From positions 13,276,872-13,340,871 of the forward strand of contig NC_079485.1 in NCBI RefSeq assembly GCF_026230105.1: 64,000 nucleotides of DNA, given 5' to 3'. The translations under genes and the position numbers were made by a program. The DNA is from Diorhabda sublineata. Taxonomy: Eukaryota; Arthropoda; Insecta; Coleoptera; Chrysomelidae. The notes under the pieces are model-generated. The model searched no databases. It had not been told where the DNA came from and saw nothing but the letters and a program-made list of their open reading frames with translations. Below are positions 21,278-36,200 of the stretch, piece by piece; the stretch's first letter is position 1, and each line of letters starts with the position of its first letter.

Positions 21278-24200
21278 TTACATATCGTGACCCAGTCTAT
21301 CCATTTCGGCCAATAAAAAGTCGATATCCTTTTCCGTAACGGCTGCCGAAGAAATAATGTTTCTATAAAAATTCGGTCTTCTGTCGTCAGGTTGATATCC
21401 GGTCATCAAAGTTCCTTCTTCCATCATTTTGGCTTTTAGACGTGGACACATCTATAATAAAAATTTCGTTTCTTGTCATACGTCATATGTCATATGTCAA
21501 ATCAATTTAAAAAAATATGTCTCTCGAACTGACGCAGACGTTAAAAGTGTTGCATACCTAATTTACAATTAACTTTCGACTTTTATGAAAACAACGTTTT
21601 TCAAACAAAATCTTTTTTAATTTACCTCTCCCAATTTCTTTTCTCTTGCAGGGCCGTGAGGTTCATTTCTTAATCGTTTTGGTATGTACCAGAAACAAAC
21701 GTTTACCAATTCCGGTTCCATGATCAGATAGTACTTATCGGGTTGTTCTTTGATGCGTTTGACCATATATTCGGTTAGCTCCATCAATCTGTCTATCAGT
21801 TGTTCAAAACCTTCGTCGCCCTAAAGAATGAGAAAAACGATAATAAATTAATTTATTACATATTAAAGTATAAATATCAACATTTTTCTGAAGATATGTC
21901 TCGGAAATCAATCTATCATATCATATTTAATACATTTAAAAATAATTTCATTTATCTATGAAATTTTTAATTAGGTTTGTTTTATTGGGAATATGTCCCG
22001 GAAATCAACGTGTCATATCCCCAGTGGCGCAATTGGTTAGCGCACGGTACTTATAAGACAGTAGTTGTGAGCAATGCCGGGGTTGTGAGTTCGAGCCTCA
22101 CCTGGGGAAGAATTTTTTCAATTCACTTTCTATATTTTTTCAATTCAATACTTCATAATCCGATATTATGAATATACAAAATTGTATCTATAACAGTTCA
22201 ACTAAAAAACGTTTGATTATAAGTAATTTCATGTATTACTGGTCACATATCACAATTTTTTTTGAATCAATACTCAAATACATAAACAAAACTGAACAAA
22301 GTAACGCATAGAGTAGTAATATAATACAGAATGAATTAAATTGAAAATTATTTAGAAAATAGAGCATTAAAGAAATTTACCTTCGCTCTCCATTGCAACC
22401 AAAGCTTGAAAATATCGTTATGGCGTCCACATTGGATTACTTTGTCTCCTGTATCATATCTGATATCGTACAATTTGTCCTGCATGAATAAATAATCAGC
22501 AGCCATTTGATTGCAGCTCATCAAGAGACCCTTAAAAGAATCATTAATATCAATTTCGATACAGCTACTTTTGTCATTCCTAATCTATTAAAACAATTTC
22601 ACCAAACAAAAAGTTGATCATTCTATTATTTATAATGATTGGTAGATTGGTCGGGGAGTCGTTTAACTATCCCAGTCACTCTGCACCTATATCTAGAAGA
22701 CTCTACATCTCATTGCACTTTAGAGGTTTTGTGCTAGAAGACCACCAACTAGTTTAATGTCATGTCATCACGAGACTTCTTAGCTTGTATGGTTGTGAAT
22801 CTTTACCTACCACAGTTGGGTTCTGGTTGTAGGTTTGGAGTCGTTGCCTTTTTTCTGGCAATGCTGTCTGTTTCTCGTTAGGGGTTCTTTGTTTTTGTTA
22901 GTTAATGCTTTTAGAGTTTGTTTGCACTCCCACACTAGTTTGGACGTGCACTCAATAGCTTTCCTTCAAGGTCGCTTGGCTAATTACGAGAGAATGTGAT
23001 TGTGCTTTTTAGATTGTATCCAAATACTCTTAGACACATTCTTTTATTGTTAGCTGCTCTACCTCATAAATAGTGAGTGTTATTTAGTGGTCCACAAATG
23101 CCCAATCCAGCTCCTTGCGCTAGCTTCGATCCTATTTATAATGAAACAAGGTGCCGAAAGTTTCTCACTAAAAAAAATATTGAAAAATATGTGTGGGAAA
23201 CTTACATCTTCTTTGAAATGAATAGTCGAGCACTGCAGCAAAGCCCCCATTAGTTTATGGGGATTCCAAGTGACGGAATCAGCTCTGGAAATAAGACAAA
23301 TTGTTTCAGCAACTCCCAATAAATTGAATTAATAGATATCGATACACTACATTCTCTATCACTTTATCAAATAGAGTTTAGATAAGCACCAATGTCATAA
23401 AATAGTGTTTTCCAGATATTCAATAATTCTTGTTATGTTACTACAATGACAGGCCTCTGACATTCTGAATTTACTGCTTCCTAAGTGAAAGGTAAATACT
23501 GCTTCTATGTACAAGCAAATGTCATTTGACTATCCCGTCACTACACTATAGTAATGGTGTAAACAGTCTTCAGTCTCGTCGAAACGCGCGTCAGACGGTG
23601 TAATTGTGAGTGTTGGTGTAGTGGTAGTGTGTTCAGTATAATACACGATATGTTGTGAGAGATATTGTGGAGACATATGACATGATTCAGGATTTCCAAT
23701 GAGAAAGATGTATCTAGTTGAGCGGAATCGAAAAAAACCAAGTTGTGAATTTAGATTTTGGCGTGGGGATTTATTCAACATTTAATTGTCTATTTGAACT
23801 CAATTATCACTAGATTTATCGCGAGCTGTTGAAAAAGTTGAAGTACAAGGTTTGTCTGGAAAGTTTTCGATGAAGACTCCTTTTAAATTATTTTATGTAT
23901 TCCATCGGGGCTATAACCTTTCTGAGCCTTCCAAATAACAGTTACTGTCTTTCCAATCAAAATAAACGCTTAAGTATACACTAATGTCATCGTCTGACGA
24001 AACTTTAAGGAATCAGGAAAAAGTCAATACAATTCTGAATTTAGCACTTTATTTTTTTTCGATCGGTCCCTTTTTTCTAATTCATCTCTTCACCTCAATA
24101 AGCAATTATGTGTAAAGTTACTGTTTCACCTTGGTGACCACGCTCACTATCATTTTTCCGACCGATATAACCGATTTGACCGATATAATGGTCAAAACTT

Positions 24201-27200
24201 CAGTGAGAATTTCTCCACGCATGCGTATTGATATATACAGAGTGAGTTTTATGTATGGAACGCCTCAATTATCTCGGAAACGGCTTAAGCGATTTTTATG
24301 AATTTTTATGCTTAAAAGTCTTATGATACGACCGGTATTATGGTAGTATTTCCATTGTTGTCAGTTATTCTATATACCTAAATGCCATAATTTATAGTTA
24401 AAGCTACATTTACAGTATGTAAAGTTACAACGAATATTCTACATTTAGATAGAATACACTCGCTCAATTTGAATATTCTTTAATAATGTATATCCTAACC
24501 GAAATCCCATAACAAGATCTAGTGTAATTAAGTTCGTAAAAAAGTTTAACAAAGTTGGTGCAGTAGAATATTTATCTAAATCAGAAAAACTATATTAACT
24601 GAAAACAAATCTTTAAATGTTTCTGTAATGTTAGAAGTAGATCCTAAACTTTCCAAACAACTCTCGTATTTGATATATTTAAAGAGGTGGTTGAAATATT
24701 GGCTTATAAGGGATTGTGTCTTTAAAAATAAGTTTGACGTGACTGCATATATTTTCTATAGAGGGTGGGTGGTTCTTTTTAAAACATCTTTCATAAATCA
24801 ATAACAATTTATTTATAAGCGTTTTTTCAAATTTACCGGTTTGTTAAGATCTCAGTTTTATCTTTTCTATATAAACATAATTTTATGAATATAAACAAAC
24901 CTTATCTCTTTTTCAATGTTTAGTAATAAGTAATTCCCAGTAACGAATAATCCTATTTCTTTATATCAAAATAAAGTGAAATATCAATTTAATTTCACAC
25001 TTTGATAACATCTATAAACTGTTCAATTAATTTCCGTGGCTTTTTCTCCACCGATTAATATATTTCAAGATAAAATTGATCAAGAATACTTAGCGATTGC
25101 ACTCAATTCAATTAGAGGGTTTTCGTGAATTATTTTTATTTCAGAGACTTAACATGGGGCGCAAATCAAGCTGGTTACTCGTTGGGACAAAAAGAAACGA
25201 TTTGAGACAACGATCATCACCAAATCGACGCGTCGAAAACTTGAAATTCACACGGACTTAAATCTGATTCGTTTAGAGACGCTTTACACACATAAACCTT
25301 CAGGATCCACAGTTTTTGTTGCGAGTAAAATTCCAAGTTATGGTACTGACGTGTCTGCTGGATTGAAATACAGTATAGCTGAAGGGAAAAATTACAACGT
25401 CGATCTGACTGGTCAATTATGCACCAGGACCTGGTGGTACTGGTAAGCCCGAAGGGCAAGTGTTTTTGAATGGAGAATCTAGGTTTCATTAATGATATTA
25501 TAATTTGTTATGATAAGAATAAAATATGATGTATAATTTGTGCTTAATTTCTTCTTTCTAACCCTCATAGTCAGATCTCTTGAAATGTTGAAAAATATAT
25601 TTATAACTTTGACCCTGTATAGTATACACAAATAACGAATGTAAACAGAACTAATTATAACAGTGATTTAGATCCATGTTTTCACTATCGTATGACTTAT
25701 AGTTGAAATGTGTATGTATGAAAGTTTTGGAATTAACAAAAATTTTATGAGGTTATGTAAAATATTGTCTGAATTTTTGGTGTTTTAGAAAATTTAGTAC
25801 ATATTGCTTGGAGGAACCCTTTTTGTGGCACGTACTTTGAAATGTGTACGTCTATGGGATACGTACGTCTATGTCTTGGAAAAAGAATGTTTTGAATATC
25901 TGAAAAGATGTTATAGAATTGTTCAGACACCATCCAAACCGAATTATAAGACTTCAAAGTTAAAATTTTCCCGATTTTGAAAGAAATTGGAAAATATTTT
26001 TACAGTTTCTCATAAAAAATTAAATATTTCTTAGACAATGGGAGATATGGGGTTCTCCTCTACTTTTTCCTATAATAAAATATTCTACTATTGATTGACC
26101 ATATTTGGATTTTTGCAAATTCTATATTTAAGGGAATTACACAGGGTGAAAGTTGTTGTGAAGATTTTTATTATAAAATCTACATTGTACACGTTTATGG
26201 AAAGGAAATGTGAAAATAAAGAAAGTACTAGCTGTATATATACAAGGTGTTCTACGACGAGTTGAAACTATCTATATCTGGCAAAATATTTATAGTAGGA
26301 TCATGAAAATTTCTACGTTTGGGTTTTCGGATACGATGTTTTTGACTAAAATATTTTCTACCGACTGTAACTTTCTTATTTCAAATAGAACACCCGATAT
26401 ATTACTACATTTTTGAAATCTACGTGAAATTTTAGTATATATTGTCCAAAAAGTTTTTTCGAAAAATACATACTTTTTGAGTTATTGATTTTTTCTTAAA
26501 ACAAAATTGACCTTTGCAGACCCTTATAAATTATTTTTTTATGAGATTACCCTTAAAAATACGAAAATAGTTTCTGTTCGGTTGCTTTTAGCAAGGTCAG
26601 ACGTATTTGCATCTATGTTGAAAATTTTTTCATTTCATACAGGGTGTGTATAAAAAGTGTCCAAAGTTTAGCTTCATAAATATCAAATTTCTCTATTTTT
26701 TTTAACTAGAACCACCCGGTTTTTAAAGCATTCATGTATAATTTCCTATACCTAAACCTTAGCGTTATCCATATATTAAGCCATTTTCATATCTTTAAGG
26801 GAATCCTCGTGAAAAAATTATTTATAAGGGTCTGCAATGGTCAAATTTTTTTTAGAAAAAAATCAATAACTCAAAAATTATGCATTTGCCGAAAAAAGTT
26901 TTTTGCCAAAAGTATACTAAAATTTTACCTAGATTTCAAAAATGTATTAATATACAGGGTGTTCTATTTGAAATAACAAAGTTACAGGCCATCTTTGAAA
27001 ATATTTTAAAAGTAATTTGCGATATACAAATAGTCTTAACTCGTCGTATGGGACACCTTGTGTAGGAATTTTTCGCGTATAATAAAAATTTAATTATACG
27101 AAAAATTAAATCAAAAAAAAAATTTCAGGAAAGGACACATCCAAAAAAAATATAATTATTCTAAAAAAATGGGAAATATTTATTTCTTTCCAATGCCAAT

Positions 27201-30200
27201 AGATGGAAAATCCAAATATTCGAGTATATTTTGTTCAGTCACTACCATAATCATGGACATTATACAGGGTGAAAAATGGGGATAAAACAAATCAAATTAT
27301 AATTCATCAAAATCATATTTGTTTTGGATTGCCGGGAAATAATCTAATTTTGTTTAGTTCGTCTATAAATACATTATACAGAGTTTGGCATAAGTCAGTC
27401 AACACACATCGAAAAATCCGCATAAGTCCGGCAATGGTCATAAGTCTTGCAACGCTGTCAGAAGAGTGTTTTTTGTTAAGTCGTATCTGCGTACGAAACT
27501 TCAACCATTTTAGAACTCACCGCTACCAAATCGTTCAACAGTGTTGAAGACGTACAATTCATTCTTAAGAACGGGCGCGCCGTGCTCTGGACTACCGGTA
27601 TCAGTAGCAACTAACGAAAATATGGAAATAGTGGCGCCGGCGTTATTTGAGCAGCTGAATTTATCTGCAGTGCGACTATCCGAATGCTGATATGCATGCG
27701 CTAATAAGTTTACCGTCCGCGTATCCTCCACACACTTCAAGATGATTTCGATCGCAGATTGGAATTTGGCGAGTGGTATCCCAGATCCAGTAAGATGATC
27801 CGCAGTTCTAGCATTCCGTTTTGTAGTCGGGGCTAATCGGCATGTACTAGAACGACCAGAATCATCACGTCTTCATTTAAGAAGAAATTGACTTGTCTGA
27901 GGTATGTGTATCCATGCAGGAGGTTTCCTGGATCACGTGACGAGCGCCAAAGTTATCTGGAAATTCTCGAAGATGTACGTGGACCAATGGACGACGATCC
28001 ATGTCATTTCATGGAAGATGGAGCTTAGCAGAACTACACGTTTTGTCTGCGGAAGTATGTTCATTTTGGAGAATAGATAGGGAGAAGTGGGTTGGTTGAG
28101 TAGCTCGCACGGTCAAGTCACCTGACATCCTGTGATTTCTTCCTGTAGGGCCTCTTCAAGAACTCCATTATTGCAAGAGGACCACGCATCCTTTCAGACT
28201 TCCAAATGCAATTGAAGAAGAATTTGAAGCGGACAGACAGGAATTTCTTTCAATAATTTGATTTTTATGCTGCTTTTTTTGTCCAGCAAATTTTTAGCTT
28301 GACAGGATTCGCCTGACCTGCGTTTCCGTTGAGAGACGTTGCGGTAAATGCATCATTTTGAACAATCTCTTTTGAATCTTTTTTGTAATTTCTTTCAACA
28401 ATTCATTTTTTGTTACTTAATTCATGATGACCTTTGTAGTGTGAAAAAGAAGATCCCCAAAAAATTTTTAACTCGTTTTCTATCGATATTTCAACCCCTT
28501 CAAAATGGGATAGACAGGTGTTCCGCGATAGATATTAAACAAATAATTGTTTTTAGTTAATTTTTTCTTAGATTGAACTTTCGATGTCTTTAAAATGATA
28601 AAAAATTATTAAAAAATGTCAGTAGAATGTATATTTAATTCACATTTCAGTTAAAGGAGAATGTGATTCACATCAAATTATCAAATAAACTGAATGATAT
28701 TTAATTTCTTAATGATCTGGATAAATAAAGTAGTCATAAATAAATACGCTCGCGTTTGACATAAACAAAAACCACTATTCCGAGAAATAAACAAACGGTA
28801 TCGGTACTTTCTTTTCTCTACAGAACATTGTAAATCCCAATACATTATCTGAATGATATAAATACCGACGACTGCTAACAATATTCAACAGTTACTTCAA
28901 GACTATCACATAAGAAAACCAAAAATGAAAAGTTTCATTGTACTAGCGCTCTGTTTAGCGATTTCCGCTGCTATCCCTTTGGACATAGTCGAAGATGAAG
29001 AAGGTCAAGAGTACCTGGTCGTTCCTTTACATAGAGAAAGAAGGTAAGTTTCATTTGAAAGATTTAAACTCCTACTTTATGTCAATCGATAAGTTGTTCA
29101 TCTGAATTTCGAGAAAATATTTTTTTTCCAGAGAAGTGAAAGTCGGCGCCAGTCAAAGCGGTGTCAACCTAGGTCATTCCAGCACGTACGGTAACGGTCC
29201 ACATAGAGTAGACACAACCGTAGGAGCTAGTAAATCTTGGGGATCACACGGTATCAAACCCGACTCATTTGGTGGCAGTGTTAGCTACAGCCACACACCA
29301 TCAGGTTCATCGGCGTTTGTAGGAGCAAATAGAGCTCCAGGATATGGGACTGACGTTTCAGCTGGGGGTAGATACAATTTCGCTGGTGGAAAAAATTGGA
29401 ACGCGGGGGCTTCCGCTGGTTATAACCGTCATTTCGGAGGACCTGGCGGTACTGGTAAACCACAAGCTAGTGTTGGATTAGGTGTTAATGGTAGATTTTA
29501 AGTTATTGATTAATAAAATATTAGGAATCTAATTTTGCTGTTTTATTGCGACGAGATTATCCTGGTTAGAATTTCCTAATGAAAGTCGGAAAATTGATAT
29601 GACTTTTGATAGAAATTGTTTCAGGAATTAAATGTAAATAAAAAAAGGCGAACTTCTTTTCAAAGCTAAACTTGTTCGTTACAACTTCCTTGCAAGGGTT
29701 GGTCATTGTTTGGGAACGGGTTTTCTTTGATGATTCCATCTCTGAACATTCTGAGTGACGTTTTTACTACCATGCTTTCCAGTACTAGATCTAGAATCAC
29801 TTCTAGTGCAGCTGTTGGACAAGATTCCATGATATCAACTGCACAAATGAAAGCCAGTCTTTATACCTTTGAGAAATCGTTCCTCGTGGTATTCAGATTA
29901 GTTCTAGTACCCCAAACCACTGCGCGGTGTGGTTATTAACCCCGAAGATCATAAAATGTCAATATGAACTAAGCTGAGCCTACGCGTAGGACTAGGTTAA
30001 TATAAAATCGAAATTACGTTCATAATATCGTTAAACATCTAAAAGAGAGTTATTGTACATTCAGGAGTGCCAAATAGAGACAATGAAAGAAAATATATAT
30101 TAATAGTTATCAAGTCGTGTAAGATAATGAAGTATATGGTTATATAGTTATATAATTGTATACAGGAGGGTATATATAATTATGTAAAATTGTATTTAGT

Positions 30201-33200
30201 GTAATTATAAACCCAGAAGATATTGTTCATTTTCCACCCTGTATTCCCGATTTACATTAATCACTGAGTCGACATAAGACGTAAGCGTTATCTTTTAACG
30301 TAACCATACACCATATTACTATGGACCAAAACTTTATACAGGGTGAATCATGAGGAGCTTTACATTCTTTTACTATATATTAACTCCCCTAGGAAGGATA
30401 TCATGTGGCTACTGTAAAGTTAATTACTTTTCATAACATTATTAATTTACAGGGTGATTTGTGAAGCTGAAGAATGAAATTTTTTCCACGTTTTCAAATT
30501 ATTTGATGCCGGACAGATAAAACGCCAATTGGCGATACCCAAAAACAAAGTAAATAAAAATAAACACACAGATAATAATCCCCAAATCATCCTTTGGCTT
30601 CTCTATTTTTTCTTCTCTATACATTGTTGTTCTTTTGTTGCGTAAGGGCATTAAACACACGCGCCGTTCCCCGTAGGGGAAAATCAATAATCGGATCAAG
30701 GTTCCCCACGTTTAAATCCCGGTTAAGCCCTAAAGTGTGCATCAATTTGCATCGAGAAACTACTTACGGGGGCTCGAAAAATACTCGTCTCTCTATCAAA
30801 GTGTCGAAAGCACTCGGGGGTAAAACACTCTCTATTGACTTAAACTCCATCCATTATCGTATGTCAGCGGATTTTGAGTTAATAATTATGAGTGCCTTTA
30901 ATATATTTCGTGTTTTAAGTACTTTAAGTAGGTTCAAATATACAGGACAATTTTCAATTGAAAGGGTAGGTTATTTTGACCAAAATATGATGATAGGAGA
31001 TCATAAAATTATGCTAAATACATTTCCTTTTTAGCATAATCTCGTTTTTGGTTTCTAATAGTCTATTTTTGAAAGCACAAATTTATTTAAAAGTGATTTA
31101 CTTTGACTTCTACATCGACTTTTATAACATCTTCATATTCATAGATAAAAACTGCTTAACTTGCACAATCATAATCTTTTATAATCGAAATGATCTGGAT
31201 ATCCTGCACGATCTCCTCACTTAGTCCATGTCCGCAACCTCTAAATTTTTATCCTGTCTATCTGTTAGTTGCCAACAAATAAGAAATATATATCTAAAGA
31301 CATCGAAAATGGAGTATTAGAGACCAAAAATAAACAGACACCATATTTGTATACCATACATTCTGGTAAAGCTCTTCCGTGACGCGTAAGCCCTGATGAA
31401 TAAGCTCTCACTGCTCTTTGTTCAAATCTAAAATTTTCCGGAAACCTATGCAGGTAATTATGGAGAAATTGGAATTTATGTTTTTATTGCACCCTATACT
31501 TTTTATATGTAGCAGAAGGTCTTCTACACGTTCCATAATAATTTTCAGAGAAGATTCTAGATTACAGAAAAGAAAGCTGTCCAAGCCTTTAGTTCTAATT
31601 CAGTCATTTCTAAATTGAGTATTAGTTGTTCAATTTGGGGTCATAAAACATATCTGCTTCAATGCTGGACTGTATTTTCCTCATCAGGTTCCATATTTTC
31701 ACTCAAGGACCAGTTTCGTTTTACTTGTTCGACTTTACTGTTCCAAAGACAGGTAACTTTAATATAATCGCTTTATTTATCAAAAAGAATGTTTACCATT
31801 TTTAAATTGACACAAATTTGTAGCTGACCTGCGAGAAATTATGACAAGGGAAGTGCATGACCTTCAGAAACCAGAAATCCAACATATTGATGAGCTCAAA
31901 GAAGGAGGAAAACTAGCCGAAAGCGCGTTAATTGATTTAGTGACAAGTGTTCCTGAAAGGCTACCAAAAATTATTATTTTGTACTAAGAGTATTTGTTTG
32001 ACAATCATCAATAGTGAGTTTGTCAACAGTGCAAAAATTGGTCATCGTTTATTTGAAAGGCATTATCCCAACTAATATAGAAGCTGAACTGAGTTCTACT
32101 CTGGGTGAGACTGTTCCTTCGTTAGCAACAGAAAATATTTGGTTAGCAAAGTTTAGACGAGACCGTACGAAATAGGAAGATCAGCAACACAGTGGTCGAC
32201 CAAATGAGGTGACAACTCCAGAAATGTTAGAGAAAATCCACTGGATGATCGTCTACTGAAAGTGCCTGAGCTATCAGACACAGTAGGCATTTCAAAAATT
32301 GCAGTACATCGCATATTAACTCAAAATTTCGACATGAGAAAGCTGTGCGCAAGATGGTGTCACAATGCAACAAAAGCAGCGTTGAGATGATGTTTCCTTG
32401 GAGTGTTTGGCAATGTTTCGCAGAAATAAAGCGAAATGCATCAAACGTGAGTCCATCATTTCACGCTCGAAATGAAAAATAATCAAAACAATGGACTGAA
32501 AACGGAGAACCGGCTCCAAAGAAGGCAAAGACCGTTCCATCTGCAGACAAGGTTATGGCGCTGGTTATTTGGAATACGAGTGGGATAATTTTCATTGACT
32601 ATAATGAAAAAGAAAAAACTATCAACGACGAGTATGATGCAGTGTTAGAGGAAAGAAATCAAGCAAAAACCACCGCATTTGGTTAAGAAGAAAGTGTTGT
32701 TTCATCAATCATCAATATATTTTCTCACACATCCGTTATTGCAATGGCCAAAAATAATAAATTAAAGTTTAAATTGCTACTTTATGCACCCTATTCTTCA
32801 GATTTAGTTTCCTCGGATTATTTTCTGTTCCCAGACTTGAAAAAATGGCTCTGTGATGGTAATGGATATTTTAAGGAGCTTGACGAACATCGATGGAGAC
32901 ACGCTAGAGTTAAGATAGAAATATTTTATTATCATTAAAATCATTCAATTCACACCAAAAACAAGAGAAAATTTTAAAAAATCGCCCCTTCAGTGAAGTC
33001 CCATTTGCACTTAGCTTCCCGGAAGGTCGTGCCGTGATTAATGATAGGGTAATTAATAAGGGCGCCGTCGAGCCCTAATTGCGGTGTACTTTAAAGTAAA
33101 ATGAAATTATTATTGCCCTCTCTCCCCGGATTAGAGGAAGTTTCAATAGATATTTAACTTAGAAAGCTTGTACTCACCGCTCGATACCGGAGAGACGGGG

Positions 33201-36200
33201 ATGTCGATATTTTTTCGAAAGGAGAAGTCCTCCACCCCAAGCTGCCTGTAAAAAAAAATAATCATCAATCATCCGAGTACTTGAATGGAAATCAAATTTT
33301 GAGAAGAAGAACTGATTAGAAACCCATTGCTGTATTATAAATTAGAGACATATCTTTATTTAAAAAGTGAAATAAATAGATACTTACATCGACATGTAGC
33401 CACATTCCGTACTTTTTACAAATATCAGCGATGTCATTGATGGGATCGAAAGCACCTAACACGGTAGTACCAGCGGTACAAGCCACGAAGAACGGGATGT
33501 GCCCTTTAGCTCTTCTATCGATAATAAGTTTTTCCAATTCCTGGGGTATCATACGACCGTATTCGTCTGAAGGTACCATCACGCAGTTATCAGTACCCAG
33601 ACCACAAACAGATGCGCATGATTTAACCGAGTAGTGACTCTGGAATACAAAAAAATATTATTGTTCATCGCTAAGGTACCAAAGTGCTGTTAAACATCAC
33701 CTGATCTGAGGTATACATAACCAATTGGCCTTGAATAGTAGCGATTCCTTTTTCTTTGTAATTGGGAAACATTTTATGTCTGGCGGCTAAGAAGGCGTAA
33801 AGGTTGGAGATGGAACCACCTTTAAAACGAAAAAATTATAAAAAAGGTTGGTTAGATGATCTTTGTGGATCAAAAAATCACCTGGTGCTAATATGGAATC
33901 GCCTTTTCTCCAGTTTTTTCCAATAATCTCCCTCATGTGGGTCATCACAACGTTTTCCATCAAAATGAAAACTGGAGCAATTTCGTAGGTGAACATATTG
34001 GTGTTTGCTGTAGCTGTTAACCATTCTCCGGCCATGGAAACTATATCCAGACCAGTGGATAGCTGATTGAAGAAATGCGGATGACCTATAAAATCATATC
34101 TTTATAGTTGACCAATCCAAACCTCTATTATCAAACAAAGTACTAATTTTCTATATAAATTTTGCGGACACTCGATTCATAAAAAATTAATACTGTTTTC
34201 GATTATTCAGCTCGTCATCAACGTTGAAATGTTAATTACCTAGGAAATATTTTAGGTGTAAGAAGACATCAAAGTCGCCAAAAGTGAAGTATGGCCGAAT
34301 CCCTGTAGAAGTTTTTTGTCAGTAATCCTAGTTGCTTAACCTTTATGATTATCCAAGAAAGAAAATCATCATCGTCTTCATTGTCCATTGTTTTTTGTGT
34401 TATTCTACTAACTAATTCATTGTGTTATTCATTACAAATTCCATATAATGAGCACTAATTACAAACTCCTGTACACAAAGACGAGTGTCCACAACGTTCT
34501 TCATCATTCATTCGACAAGATCCTTCATTGAATTGTCTTACTCATCTTCTAATCATTGAATGTTTCATAGGATTTTGTACATAAACCTGGCACCTTTTTT
34601 CAACAACCTCAACCTCTTCATTATACATACAAGTGGAAATAATTACTGCAAATTACTGATTTTTTATCACATCTCGTTAAGACTTTAATTTAGGTAATTT
34701 CTAACTATTTGGGAATGTAATTGGTTGAAAATGGAAACCTATCTGCATGGAGTTTCCTTCCATGGCGTCCAAGTACCCAGCAGAATACATCGCAACAACT
34801 CGTCCTTTGTCCTTTTTGATCTATTGATTTCAAGACTATCTGGATATTTTCGCAGATTTACGTTTCCAAATTTTCCAGCGTGTGCTTCGAAGTACATACT
34901 AAAAATGCTTTTCGCAAATTATGCCGTTTTCAAAACTTCAACCAAAGTTGTCAAAATAGGTAAGAAATAAGGCTTTTTCATCGACTACATCTAATGATTT
35001 TAATGATGTAGCCAAAATTTATCAAATTTCATAACTCCTTTATCCTTGACCCGCTTTAATATCTCCCTGATACTAATGCTAACTTACACGGTTTCTTCTT
35101 TATACCCGTAGTTTTAGCAGAGCTTCGCAGTACAATTAAAGGTAACAAAAATAAGTCCTCATCTGGTACTGATGGACTTACTTTGAAAATGTCTACCCGA
35201 TTGCACATTAAATCACCTTACCACTTTAATTAACGTTTCATTTCAAAATAGCACTTTTCTCAATTGCCTAAAGACCTCTGTTTGAAGGTGAAGATAAAAA
35301 TCATACATCGAATTAACGCCCAATTGGACTACTTCTCACGTTATCTAAGGTCATAGAAAGATTGGTCAAAAAAAAGCTCTTATCATTTCTGTTTAAATAT
35401 CATCACCAATTTTGAGTTTTTGAGTAACAAATGCAAAAATAATGCTATATTCTCCCCCCTAAATAATGTCTACTCTAGTCTAAACAGCCATCACTCCTCA
35501 AGTCATACCTTACCAGCAAAAATCACCTTTTAAGGGTTGATAAAACGATGTCTTCTTGCAAGCCCATAGAATGTGGACTGCCCCAATGCTCAGTACTAGG
35601 CCCTATTTTGTTTATAAGCGACATTGCCTATCTAGACATCAGTGGTAAAGTCTATTTGTAGACGATACTAATTTCTCTTTGAGCAAACTTGATCTCACAG
35701 CACTTCTTAATAGTAAAATTCTTAGAGCTTATTCAAGGGCAGATCCAGGGTCTTGAGGGGTTCATTGGTATTAGGACGAGACCTACCCCAAAGACATAGT
35801 GATTTTTAAGCCTTTTACCCACAAAATTACGTTGTTTTTGACAGCATAATAACGAACTTTACGCAATTTTCACTTTAAACCTCAATTCCTCATCGACTTT
35901 GAAAGAAAAAACTAAGTTATTTATGCAGGGTTTGGGGGGGGGGTTCATGACCCCCATGACCCCTCCCTGGATCCACGCTTGGGATTATTGTGGATAAAGG
36001 AGTTACATATTGCTGCCTTATTAAAAAAATTAAGTTCCTCCTCTTTTGAGCTGTGATCTGTTTCCAAAGAACTGAAATTATCTATCTATTTAACAGTTTA
36101 TTATGTCTTCATTGATTCGCATCTCCAATATGCCCTTCCCTTCTGGGGTACGTAATCAATTTGAGCGAATCTTCAAATTACAAAATAGAGCTGTTAGATA

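Noticed and set aside
21977..22171. 64-codon frame over the tRNA-Ile region
   Set aside because: The DNA folds as an intact intron-containing tRNA; the frame is incidental. The same holds for 54534-54737 over tRNA-His.
28925..29501. Coleoptericin or gloverin identity for the peptide
   Set aside because: Coleoptericin core motifs and the gloverin repeat pattern are absent; attacin/diptericin-type blocks fit better.
31860..31980. Possible Tc1 transposase C-terminal end
   Set aside because: The likeness (SVPERL...) is too short and lacks the preceding catalytic part.
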